NCBI RefSeq assembly: GCF_008119785.1
Contig: NZ_VSFA01000054.1
Location: 1 to 47,488, forward strand
Length of the DNA stretch: 47,488 bases
Reading direction: 5' to 3'
Source of the DNA: Micromonospora sp. MP36
GTDB taxonomy: Bacteria > Actinomycetota > Actinomycetes > Mycobacteriales > Micromonosporaceae
In this document: piece by piece, positions 33,266-41,301 of the stretch
Position numbering within the stretch: position 1 is the first letter of the stretch
Layout of the letters: each line of letters begins with the position of its first letter
Made by a program: the position numbers and the translations under genes
The notes under the pieces: model-generated
Told to the model about the DNA's origin: nothing
Databases searched by the model: none
The model's input: only the letters and a program-made list of their open reading frames with translations

Positions 33266-33745
33266 ATGATCGACATCATCAAGCGTCGGATGCTTCCGCT
33301 ACTGATTGCGCTGCTGGTCGTCGGTGGCGGGGTCGCCGCGGTCGCCGGCATCAGCCAGGCGAACTCCAGGAGCGACGGTCCCTCGATGGGAATGCCGTAC
33401 TTCCTGTATGAGAAGGGCGCCGGACTGATGGGCCCGTGTGGGAAGCACGGCTTCGTCCGGACCGCCGGAACGGTGAGCCTGCCCAACCGCCACTATGAGA
33501 CCAAGCTGCTGACCAAGCGGTTCGACGGCAGCGTCACGGAGCGGGAGTTCTACGACTACCGTGGCTTCTCCTCCGCGTACCGGTTCCTGTACTGCAAGAA
33601 CAGCAAGTTCATGTACCGCTACTACGGAAAGACCCAGGTCCACCGTGAATACGTGTGCACCAACCACGTCAACGAAGGCGGTTGGCTCCGGATCGGCTGC
33701 GGCTTCACGTCCGGCTGGAAGGCCGGCTGGCGGAGCAAGCGGTAA
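33266..33745 (+). CDS. Small secreted Cys-containing protein
   Basis: A 159-residue protein with a signal peptide (MLPLLIALLVVGGGVAAVAG). The mature part is basic and aromatic-rich, with four cysteines (MGPCGKHG, YCKNSKFM, YVCTNH, IGCGFTSG) that could form two disulfides, and a WKAGWRSKR end. I recognise no family. The ATG at 33266 has AAGGA six bases upstream; the longer frame was rejected on that ground. It is divergent, with 288 bases between, from the membrane-anchored regulator, and may be its regulated partner. Confidence 0.75.
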   Translation: MIDIIKRRMLPLLIALLVVGGGVAAVAGISQANSRSDGPSMGMPYFLYEKGAGLMGPCGKHGFVRTAGTVSLPNRHYETKLLTKRFDGSVTEREFYDYRGFSSAYRFLYCKNSKFMYRYYGKTQVHREYVCTNHVNEGGWLRIGCGFTSGWKAGWRSKR

Positions 33746-33885
33746 CTGACCCCACGTCTACGGGGAGGTCCGGCCGGGCCCACTCGTGGCAGAGGCCCGG
33801 CGTGGTCGCCGTCGACCGCGCCGGGCCCGCGAACTTGCCCGAAGTCGCTCGCCAGGTGTGGCCCGCCGCTGTTTGACTTCACCGG

Positions 33886-34782
33886 ATGATCGGTGGCGAG
33901 CAGTTGCGTACGTGTCTGGCGGAGGCCTGGGGCTTGACCGAGGCGGCGGTGGCCGCGCACCACGGTGGCATGAACTCGGCGACGTGGTTCGTCACCGCCG
34001 GGGACGAGCGGTGGGTGGCCAAGGCGGTCGTGCCCGCCGCACGCCGGTCCTTCCGGGGCGGTCTCACAGTCGCCGGCCACGTCGACGCGGCGGGAATCCC
34101 GGCGGGCGCCCCCGTGCCGACCAGGCACGGAGATGCCGTTACGGATCTTGATGGGGTGCCGCTCGCGCTGCTGCGCTGGGTCGACGGGGCGGCGCTGTCC
34201 GGGCGTACCCCGGACGACCAGCGGCTGATCGGTCGGACCCTCGGCCGGGTGCACGAGGTGCTGCGGCACGTTTCCGTCGGTGACACTGACCGGTTCCACT
34301 GGCTGGAGGTCCAGGCCGCGCACCTGGGGGTCCGGCCGTGGGTACGGTCCGCGGTGGCGACCGCCGTGGCGGCGTACGAGGCACTGGGTCCGTCGACGCT
34401 CTCCTGGGGACTGTTGCACACCGATCCGGCGCCGGAGGCCTTCCGACTGGACCCTCGGACCGGGGCCTGCGGCCTGATCGACTGGAGCGTGGCGATCAAC
34501 GGTCCGCTGCTCTACGACCTCGCCTCCGCGGTGATGTACGTCGGCGGCCCGCAGCAGGCCGACTGCCTGGTCGAGGCGTACCTGGCGGGTGGGAGCGTCA
34601 GCCGGGCCGAGGTCGAGCACGGGTTGCCGACCCTGCTGCGGCTCCGCTGGGCGGTGCAGGCCGACTACTTCGCCCGCCGGCTGACCATCGGCGACCTGAC
34701 CGGGATCGCGAGCAACGAGGAGAACGAGAAGGGCTTGGCGGACGCGCGCCGGTGGCTGGGCGTGCTCAGCCGACAGCACTAG
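33886..34782 (+). CDS. Aminoglycoside phosphotransferase-like (APH fold) protein
   Basis: A 298-residue protein with the APH/choline-kinase fold. The N-lobe Lys lies in WVAKAVVPAA and the hinge region LALLRWVDGAALSGR is clear. The catalytic loop is LLHTDPAPEAF, keeping the Asp, but the Asn of the usual HGDxxxxN is not present. The metal-binding Asp is in LIDWSVAINGPLLYDLASAV. A phosphotransferase toward an unknown small molecule is likely; antibiotic resistance is not implied. No Shine-Dalgarno precedes the ATG, so the message may have a short leader. It is a single gene, converging on the FG-GAP gene. Confidence 0.8.
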   Translation: MIGGEQLRTCLAEAWGLTEAAVAAHHGGMNSATWFVTAGDERWVAKAVVPAARRSFRGGLTVAGHVDAAGIPAGAPVPTRHGDAVTDLDGVPLALLRWVDGAALSGRTPDDQRLIGRTLGRVHEVLRHVSVGDTDRFHWLEVQAAHLGVRPWVRSAVATAVAAYEALGPSTLSWGLLHTDPAPEAFRLDPRTGACGLIDWSVAINGPLLYDLASAVMYVGGPQQADCLVEAYLAGGSVSRAEVEHGLPTLLRLRWAVQADYFARRLTIGDLTGIASNEENEKGLADARRWLGVLSRQH

Positions 34783-34797
34783 CCAGGGCCGAAAGCA

Positions 34798-34833
34798 GGC
34801 CGCCCCCGGACGCCGGAGCGTCCAGGGGCGGCC
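34798..34833. terminator. Hairpin terminator between converging genes
   Basis: Two stacked stems, GGCCGCCCC / GGGGCGGCC and GGACGC / GCGTCC, with a CGGA loop. It lies between the phosphotransferase stop (+) and the FG-GAP gene stop (-). Confidence 0.75.
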
Positions 34834-34848
34834 GGATAGGCGCTCAGT

Positions 34849-37800
34849 TCAGTAAAGGGCCTTGTAGGCGTTGAAGCCGGTGCCCTGCTGGACCCGCTTG
34901 CCGAGGAAACCGTCGCCGCGACCCGGGTAGAGCCAGAGCACGCCGTTGGCGTCGCGGCCGAGGAGGTCGTTGCGGTTGTCCTGGTCGAGGTCGCCGATCG
35001 GGACGAGGGTGTTGTAGATGTTCCAGCCGGTGCCGATCTGCACCCGCGAGGTGAAGTACCCCTTGCCGTCGCCGTTGTAGCGCCAGAGAACACCGCTGGC
35101 GTCGACGGCGACCAGGTCGCCGTTGCCATCGCCGTTGAGGTCGCCCATCCCGAGGACCTTCGGGTAGATGCCCCACCCCGAGCCGATCTGCACCCGGGCG
35201 GTGAAGTATCCCGTCCCGGTGGAGGTGTAGAGCCACAGCTTGCCGGTGGTGTCGACGCCCACCAGGTCGTCGTGGCCGTCCCGGTTCAGGTCGCCCGGCG
35301 CCAGCAGCAGCCGGTACGTCTCCCACCCCTTGCCGATGACGTGCGACATGGTGCCGCTCTTCGGGAACGCGTTGCGCCCCGTGCCGTAGTACACCCGCAG
35401 GTAGCCCGCCGCGTCCCGGACCAGCAGGTCCGGCCGGTGATCGCCGGTGAAGTCACCGAACGGCACCAGCGCCGTGGTGCCGGCGGAACCGGTGCAGCTC
35501 AGGCACCAGTTGTCGGTCGCACCGAGGTCGTTGAGGCGGCCCAGCGGCTCACTGCCCGGCGCCTCGCCGTACCAGTGGCCCTCACCGTTGGACTTCACCC
35601 CGAGCAGCGCCTGCCCGCCATAGCAGTCCCAGGTCCGGTAGCGGAAGGTGCCGCAGGCGGCGAGCAGGGTGCCCGAGCCCATGCTCGTCCTGGTCCCGTC
35701 CACCGTGCCGTAGACGGTCCAGCGGTATCCGCCGTTGACCGCCATCGTGCCGTCGGGGAGGCGGCCGTCCCAGCCCGCACTGGCACCCTCGCGCGCCGCG
35801 CCGCCGGACCGCACCTCGTACGTCTGCCCGGTGGCCTTGTGCGTGACCGTCACCTGCCAGGACGAGACCGGCCGGGTGAAGCGGAAGGATCCGCTCCAGG
35901 CGCGCTCGTTGTACGCCGACGCCTCCCCCTGGGTCCAGACCTTCCCGAGGGCCGGCGCGGTTGCCGGCACGCCGCTGTCGAGCACGTGCACCGCGTTCGC
36001 GCCGTCCACGTACGCCACCCCGGCGCCGGCCCGGTCCACGGTCCAGGTGATGCCGCGGTCGTCAGCCGGGGTGCCGACCGGCAGATCGGCCAGCTTCACC
36101 GCCGCCCGCACCGTGCCGTCGTGGAAGTCCGTCATCAGCAGGCTCGCGGTGCCGGCGTCGTGCCGCACCAGGAACCCGTCACCGAGCAGCGCCGGTCCGC
36201 CGGGCAGGGCGACGTTCCGGTTGGCCGTCAGGTCGTACGCCCCGGCCTGCCCCGCGCCGCACGCCCAGTACAGCCAGCGGGTGCTGACCTGCACCTCGGT
36301 CGGTACGCAGGCGACGCCGGTGGCGATGGTCCGCTGGGCGCCGTTGCCACCCAGGCCGATCTGCTGGAGCTGCCCGGGGGTCGTGGTGGCCGTCCAGAGC
36401 GTGTCGTACCAGAGTCCCGCGCCGGTGACCGGGCCGCTGCGCTCGACCGTCCGCCTGTTCATGTCGACGACGTACTGCACGGCGGGCGAGCCGCCGTTGA
36501 CGACGGCGTACCGGTCGTCCGCGTCGACGAGCCGGCCGTTCGCCGTCGGCAGGCTGACCTTGGTGCTGGCAATGGTGTGCCGGGCGACCGCCGTCTCGCC
36601 GTTCGGCCCGTACGTCAGGTACGCCATCCCGGTGTCCGCGCCGTCGAGCATCCGGACGCAGGAGACCTGCGGGGCGCACGGCGCGGCGTCGGCGAGCAGG
36701 GTACCCGCGGTGGGGAAGAGCTGCCGGCCGTTGCCCGACCCGTCGTCGTCGGCGAGCGCGCGGTTGAACAGCGCGTACTGGATGGCCGACGTGCTGGGCG
36801 ACACCTGCGTCTGGAGGTGTCCGACGATGCCGTGCCGGTAGCTGAGCGCGGCGTTGCCGACCGGGTCACGCACCGGCAGCACCGGTACGTGGGTCGGCTG
36901 GCTGTCCGTCGCCGTGAAGCGGTGCACCGCCCAGTCGCCGGAGTCGGTGCCGCCGACGAGCAGCGCGGTGTCGTCCGGGCCCTGGAGCAGCGCGGTGGAG
37001 TCCAGCGCGCCGAGCGGCAGCATGCTGTGCTGCTCGCCGCCGCCCAGCGGGACCGTCACCGCCGGCCCCTGGTCCTTGCCGTTGCGCTTGTCGATGACCG
37101 TGAGCACCTGGTCACCGAGCATCGCCAGCCGGAACCACTGGTTGCCGGCGGTCACCGTCCGCGCGGTGGTGTCGGTGCCGTCGAGCAGGCCCGTGCGGGA
37201 GTACGCGTGCACCGTGGCGTCGTTGCCGAGCCAGGCGACGGTGTCCCCGGTGAGCCGGAAGTCGGCCAGCGTCTGGACGTCGACGTCCGGGATCTCCACC
37301 ACCCGGGCGGTGGCGAGGTCCAGCAACGCCCACCAGTACTCGTCCGCGGTAGCGGCCTCGATGACCACCGAGGCGCCGTCGCCGGCCAGCGGCTGGCTGC
37401 CGAGGTCGATCCCGGCCGGGAAACCGGTGACCGGCCGGCTGGCCGTGACCGTGCCGTCCGGGCCGACCGTCCGCAGTTCGAGCTTCGCGCCCTGCCGAAC
37501 CAGCATGTCCCGGCCGTAGATGCCGTAGAGGCCAGCGTCGGTCGGCCGCTTCCACTGCTCCCAGCTCAGGTCGCCGAGGTCGAGCACGTTGACGGTGCCG
37601 TTGGTGGGGTGGGCGGGCACCGACTCCCAGATCGAGACGGTGTCCCCGCCAGCGGGTCGCAGGCCGGAGCTGCGTACGCCCGCAAGATCCTTGACCTCGA
37701 CGGTCTCGCCGGTGTCGTACCGGGTCCAGAGGTAGGCGGTCGACGCGTTGTGCTGGTGCAGGAAGCCGGTCTTCCCCGCGAACAGCAGCTTCTCTCGCGG

Positions 37801-37950
37801 TAGGACGGTCGGCTCGTTCTGCGGGATGACCGCCACCTCGCGGGGCGCGGCCGACGGTTCGGCGACGGCCGGGGTGCCGGGTGCCACGAGCAGGGACAGC
37901 GCCAGCGTCGTGGTGCTCGCCAGAGCGCCGGCGGTGAGCGTGCGGCCCAA
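34849..37950 (-). CDS. Large secreted FG-GAP/VCBS repeat protein, copy 1
   Basis: A 1033-residue exported protein with a signal peptide in residues 1-31. Residues about 40-680 are beta-propeller-like, with repeated WxVxR-type strands. About 690-750 is a FlgD-like Ig domain (VSSWQVTVTHKATGQTYEV, then GWDGRLPDG). A Cys pair CLSC precedes four FG-GAP repeats with calcium-type loops: GDFTGDHRPDLLVRD, GDLNRDGHDDLVGVD, GDLNGDGNGDLVAVD and GDLDQDNRNDLLGRD. It probably serves surface adhesion or polymer binding; no catalytic site is seen. The TTG at 37950 has AGGAGG eight bases upstream. The paralogue lies immediately upstream on the same strand, and their 3' thirds are nearly identical. Confidence 0.88.
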   Translation of the reverse strand: MGRTLTAGALASTTTLALSLLVAPGTPAVAEPSAAPREVAVIPQNEPTVLPREKLLFAGKTGFLHQHNASTAYLWTRYDTGETVEVKDLAGVRSSGLRPAGGDTVSIWESVPAHPTNGTVNVLDLGDLSWEQWKRPTDAGLYGIYGRDMLVRQGAKLELRTVGPDGTVTASRPVTGFPAGIDLGSQPLAGDGASVVIEAATADEYWWALLDLATARVVEIPDVDVQTLADFRLTGDTVAWLGNDATVHAYSRTGLLDGTDTTARTVTAGNQWFRLAMLGDQVLTVIDKRNGKDQGPAVTVPLGGGEQHSMLPLGALDSTALLQGPDDTALLVGGTDSGDWAVHRFTATDSQPTHVPVLPVRDPVGNAALSYRHGIVGHLQTQVSPSTSAIQYALFNRALADDDGSGNGRQLFPTAGTLLADAAPCAPQVSCVRMLDGADTGMAYLTYGPNGETAVARHTIASTKVSLPTANGRLVDADDRYAVVNGGSPAVQYVVDMNRRTVERSGPVTGAGLWYDTLWTATTTPGQLQQIGLGGNGAQRTIATGVACVPTEVQVSTRWLYWACGAGQAGAYDLTANRNVALPGGPALLGDGFLVRHDAGTASLLMTDFHDGTVRAAVKLADLPVGTPADDRGITWTVDRAGAGVAYVDGANAVHVLDSGVPATAPALGKVWTQGEASAYNERAWSGSFRFTRPVSSWQVTVTHKATGQTYEVRSGGAAREGASAGWDGRLPDGTMAVNGGYRWTVYGTVDGTRTSMGSGTLLAACGTFRYRTWDCYGGQALLGVKSNGEGHWYGEAPGSEPLGRLNDLGATDNWCLSCTGSAGTTALVPFGDFTGDHRPDLLVRDAAGYLRVYYGTGRNAFPKSGTMSHVIGKGWETYRLLLAPGDLNRDGHDDLVGVDTTGKLWLYTSTGTGYFTARVQIGSGWGIYPKVLGMGDLNGDGNGDLVAVDASGVLWRYNGDGKGYFTSRVQIGTGWNIYNTLVPIGDLDQDNRNDLLGRDANGVLWLYPGRGDGFLGKRVQQGTGFNAYKALY

Positions 37951-38046
37951 CAGAGGTCCTCCTGGGATCAGGGCTGCGTGAAGATCATGTCAGCGTAGGC
38001 AGGAGCCGGTGGTGGCGTGTGCCGCCGAACGGCTGATTGGGAAGCC

Positions 38047-38082
38047 GGAAGCCCGGGGTGCCGGTCGGCGCCCCGGGCTTCC
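38047..38082 (-). terminator. Hairpin terminator after FG-GAP copy 2
   Basis: A perfect 12-bp stem GGAAGCCCGGGG / CCCCGGGCTTCC, between the two FG-GAP genes. They are therefore probably transcribed separately. Confidence 0.85.
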
Positions 38083-38095
38083 CGTGCCGGTCAGC

Positions 38096-41000
38096 TCAGA
38101 AGAGGGCCTTGTAGGCGTTGAAGCCGGTGCCCTTCTGGACCCGCTTGCCGAGGAAACCGTCGCCGCGACCCGGGTAGAGCCAGAGCACGCCGTCGGCGTC
38201 CCGCGCCAGGAGGTCGTTGCGGTTGTCCAGGTCGAGGTCGCCGATCGGGATCAGGGTGTTGTAGATGTTCCAACCCGTACCGATCTGCACCCGTGAGCTG
38301 AGATATCCCTTGCCGTCTCCGTTGTAGCGCCAGAGGACGCCGCTGGCGTCCACGCCGACCAGGTCGCCGTTGCCGTCGCCGTTGAGGTCGCCCATCCCGA
38401 TGACCTTCGGGTAGATGCCCCAGCTCGAGCCGATCTGGACGCGGGCCTTGAAGAGGCCGGTGCCGGTCGAGGTGTAGAGCCACAGCTTGCCGGTGGTGTC
38501 GATGCCGAGCAGGTCGTCACGCCCGTCGCGGTTCAGGTCGCCGGGGGCGACCAGCAGCCGGTACGTCTCCCACCCCTTGCCGATCGTGATCGACTTGTGG
38601 GTCTCCTTGGCGTAGCTGGGCTGGCCGGTGCCCAGGTACGCGCGCAAGTAGCCCGCCCCGTCCCGGACCAGCAGGTCCGGCATCCCGTCACCGTCGAAGT
38701 CGCCGAACGGCACGATCGCCGAGGCGCCGGCGGTGCCCGCGCAGCTCAGGCACCACTGCTCGGTGCTCCCGTTGTCGACCAGCCGCCCAGCGGGCTCACC
38801 GTACGGATCGCCGTACCAGTGCCCCTCGTTGTTGGACTTGACGGCGAGGAGGTTGGAGTCGCCGTAGCAGCTCACGCTCCGGAAGGGGAAGGTGCCGCAG
38901 ACGACGCTCAGCTTGCCCGTGCCGATCGTGGCGGCGGCCTCGCCCTCGGTGCCCGTGCCGGTCAGCTTCCAGAGGTACGTCCCGTTCACCGCGGGCTGCC
39001 CCGAGGCCAACCGGCCGTCCCAGTTCGTGTTCACCGCCAGCCGCTCGGGCCCGCCCGAGCTGCGGGCCACCACCTCACCAGAGGTCTTCCGGGTGATCGT
39101 CATCTCCCACGACGAGACCGGACGGGTCAGGATGACGCTCCGCCGCCAGAAGCGCTGGTATTCGGTCTCGGCAGCCCGCGGGTACGTCCAGTCGTAGCCC
39201 CCTTCCGTCCCCACGCCGGGCGGCGTGGACGGCACTCCGCTGTCCAGCACGTGAACCGCGTTGTCGGCGTCGACGTACGCAATCCCGCTGCCGTGCTTGT
39301 CCACGGCCCAGGTGATCCCGCGGCCGTCCGCCGGGTTGCCGACCGGCAGGTCGGCCAGCTTCACCGGGTCGTGGAGGGTGCCGTCGTGGAAGTCGGACAG
39401 CCGCAGGCTGGCGGTGCCCGCGTCGTGCTGGACGAGGAAACCGTCGCCCAGCAGCGCCGGCCCGCTCGGCACCCGGAGGTTGCGGTTGAGCGTGCGGTCG
39501 TAGACGCCGGCCGGGCCGTCCGCCCCGCAGGCCCAGTAGATCCAGCGGGCGCTGGCCTGGAGTTCCGTGACCTGACAGTCGGCGCCGGTGGGCATGTTCA
39601 CCGCGGTCCCCGGGTTGGTCAGCCGCTCCGACTGGATCCGGCCGGGCACCCCGGCCGTCCAGAGCGTGTCGAACCAGAGCGCCGCGCCGGTGACCGGCCC
39701 GGTGCGGGCGATCTGGGAGACGCTGAGGTTCACCACGTACTGCTTGCCGGCGGCGGCGTCCGCGACGATCGCGTAGTTGTCGCCCACGTCGACGACCCGC
39801 CCGCCCTTGCTGGGCAGCGTCATGGTTTTGGTGCTGCTGTTCGCCGCCTGATACATGTGGATGCTGTCGCTCGTCCCCGAGAGCAGGTAGGCGGCTCCGT
39901 AGCTGTGGCCGTCGACCAGGCGCAGGCACTCGACGCCGGCGGCGCAGGATGCCGCGTTGGCCGGCTGCATGGCACCGGCCGGGCTGATGCTGTCGCCGGG
40001 CACCTGGAGGTGGTTGAAGATCGCGAACCGGGTCGTGCCATCGGTCGGGTTGACCTGCGTCTGCACGTGCCGGATCAGCCCGCGGTTGTACGTCAGGCCG
40101 GCGTTGTGCTGCGGATCCTTCACCGCCAGGAGGACCTTGCCGGTCGGCGCCTTCCCTGGCTCGGCCGTGTAGCGGTGCACCGCCCAGTCGGCCGGGCCGG
40201 TGCCACCGACCACCAGGGCGGAGCCGTCCGGCCCCTGCACGACGGCACCGAGCTGGTAGTCCGTCTGCGGCAGCAGAGTGGTGGCGTCGCCGCCCGCAAT
40301 GGGGAGCGACACAGTCGGGTACCAGTCGCCGGTGTTGTTCGACTGGTTCTTGGCGCTGATCAGGTTGTCGCCCACGACGGCGGTCCGGAGGGTGCCCTGC
40401 GCCTGCACGGTCCGGGCCGCACCGGCGGTGCCGGCGAGCAGGGCCTCGCGGGACTGGACGCGGTAGATCCCTGACAGGTTCGTCCAGGCCACCACGTCGC
40501 CGGAGACCCGCCAGGACGTGGTGCCGCCGGTGGCCTCCGGAATGTCGACCACTGATCCGGAGGCCACGTCGAGCAGCAGGGCACGTGGGATGTCCGTCCG
40601 GTACGGCACCACCAAGGCACCCTCGCCGCTCGCCACCGCCAGACCGGAGAGAACGGCGCCGTCGGGAAGTCCGGTGATCTCCGTGGTGGTGGAGTTGCCG
40701 TCGGCGTCGAAGGTCAGCCGTTCCAGTTGCAGCTTGGTCCCTGAGGTGCCCGAACGGGCCACCACCATCGACTGCCCGTGCACACCCATCACCAGATAGC
40801 CGGTGGGGGTGGCCCACTGCTGCCAGGTCTGCTCGGCGAGGTTGAAGACGGTCACCTTGCCGGGCGCCGGCAGCGCGGGCACCTCGTTCAGGATGAGGAC
40901 GCTGTCATCCCCGGCCCGCTTGATGTTGGTCCACTGCAACCCGGCGAGTTCCTTCACCACCACGGTCTCGCCGGTGTCGTAGCGGGTCCAGAGGTAGTCG

Positions 41001-41212
41001 CCGGGCTGGTTGTGCGAGTGCAGGAAGCCCGTCTTCCCGGCGAAGTGGACGGACTCCTGCGGCCTGAGCAGGGGCGCGTCCTGCGGGATGACGGTCACCT
41101 CGCGGGGTGCCGCCGACGGGTCGGCGAGCGCCGGGGTGGCCGGCGCGGACAGGACGCCGAGCGCCAGGGACAGAGTCGTCCCCATGGCAACGGCGGTGAG
41201 ACGGCGGCCCAC
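38096..41212 (-). CDS. Large secreted FG-GAP/VCBS repeat protein, copy 2
   Basis: A 1038-residue paralogue of the adjacent gene with the same layout: signal peptide (TAVAMGTTLSLALGVLSAPA), propeller-like region, FlgD-like Ig (VSSWEMTITRKTSGEVVARS), a CLSC pair and four FG-GAP repeats (GDFDGDGMPDLLVRD, GDLNRDGRDDLLGID, GDLNGDGNGDLVGVD, GDLDLDNRNDLLARD). The GTG at 41212 (VGRRLTAV) has AGGAGG eight bases upstream. The longer frame reaching 41305 overlaps the argS end and lacks that site, so it was rejected. Identity to copy 1 is high in the FG-GAP part and low in the propeller, suggesting diverged ligand binding on a conserved stalk. Confidence 0.88.
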   Translation of the reverse strand: MGRRLTAVAMGTTLSLALGVLSAPATPALADPSAAPREVTVIPQDAPLLRPQESVHFAGKTGFLHSHNQPGDYLWTRYDTGETVVVKELAGLQWTNIKRAGDDSVLILNEVPALPAPGKVTVFNLAEQTWQQWATPTGYLVMGVHGQSMVVARSGTSGTKLQLERLTFDADGNSTTTEITGLPDGAVLSGLAVASGEGALVVPYRTDIPRALLLDVASGSVVDIPEATGGTTSWRVSGDVVAWTNLSGIYRVQSREALLAGTAGAARTVQAQGTLRTAVVGDNLISAKNQSNNTGDWYPTVSLPIAGGDATTLLPQTDYQLGAVVQGPDGSALVVGGTGPADWAVHRYTAEPGKAPTGKVLLAVKDPQHNAGLTYNRGLIRHVQTQVNPTDGTTRFAIFNHLQVPGDSISPAGAMQPANAASCAAGVECLRLVDGHSYGAAYLLSGTSDSIHMYQAANSSTKTMTLPSKGGRVVDVGDNYAIVADAAAGKQYVVNLSVSQIARTGPVTGAALWFDTLWTAGVPGRIQSERLTNPGTAVNMPTGADCQVTELQASARWIYWACGADGPAGVYDRTLNRNLRVPSGPALLGDGFLVQHDAGTASLRLSDFHDGTLHDPVKLADLPVGNPADGRGITWAVDKHGSGIAYVDADNAVHVLDSGVPSTPPGVGTEGGYDWTYPRAAETEYQRFWRRSVILTRPVSSWEMTITRKTSGEVVARSSGGPERLAVNTNWDGRLASGQPAVNGTYLWKLTGTGTEGEAAATIGTGKLSVVCGTFPFRSVSCYGDSNLLAVKSNNEGHWYGDPYGEPAGRLVDNGSTEQWCLSCAGTAGASAIVPFGDFDGDGMPDLLVRDGAGYLRAYLGTGQPSYAKETHKSITIGKGWETYRLLVAPGDLNRDGRDDLLGIDTTGKLWLYTSTGTGLFKARVQIGSSWGIYPKVIGMGDLNGDGNGDLVGVDASGVLWRYNGDGKGYLSSRVQIGTGWNIYNTLIPIGDLDLDNRNDLLARDADGVLWLYPGRGDGFLGKRVQKGTGFNAYKALF

Positions 41213-41301
41213 AGAACTTCCTCCTGGGATCGGGCTGCGCAAGACACCTGGAGGGTACGTGGCCGTTTCCAGGCGGAAGTGCCGCCGAACGGCTGATTTC
41301 G

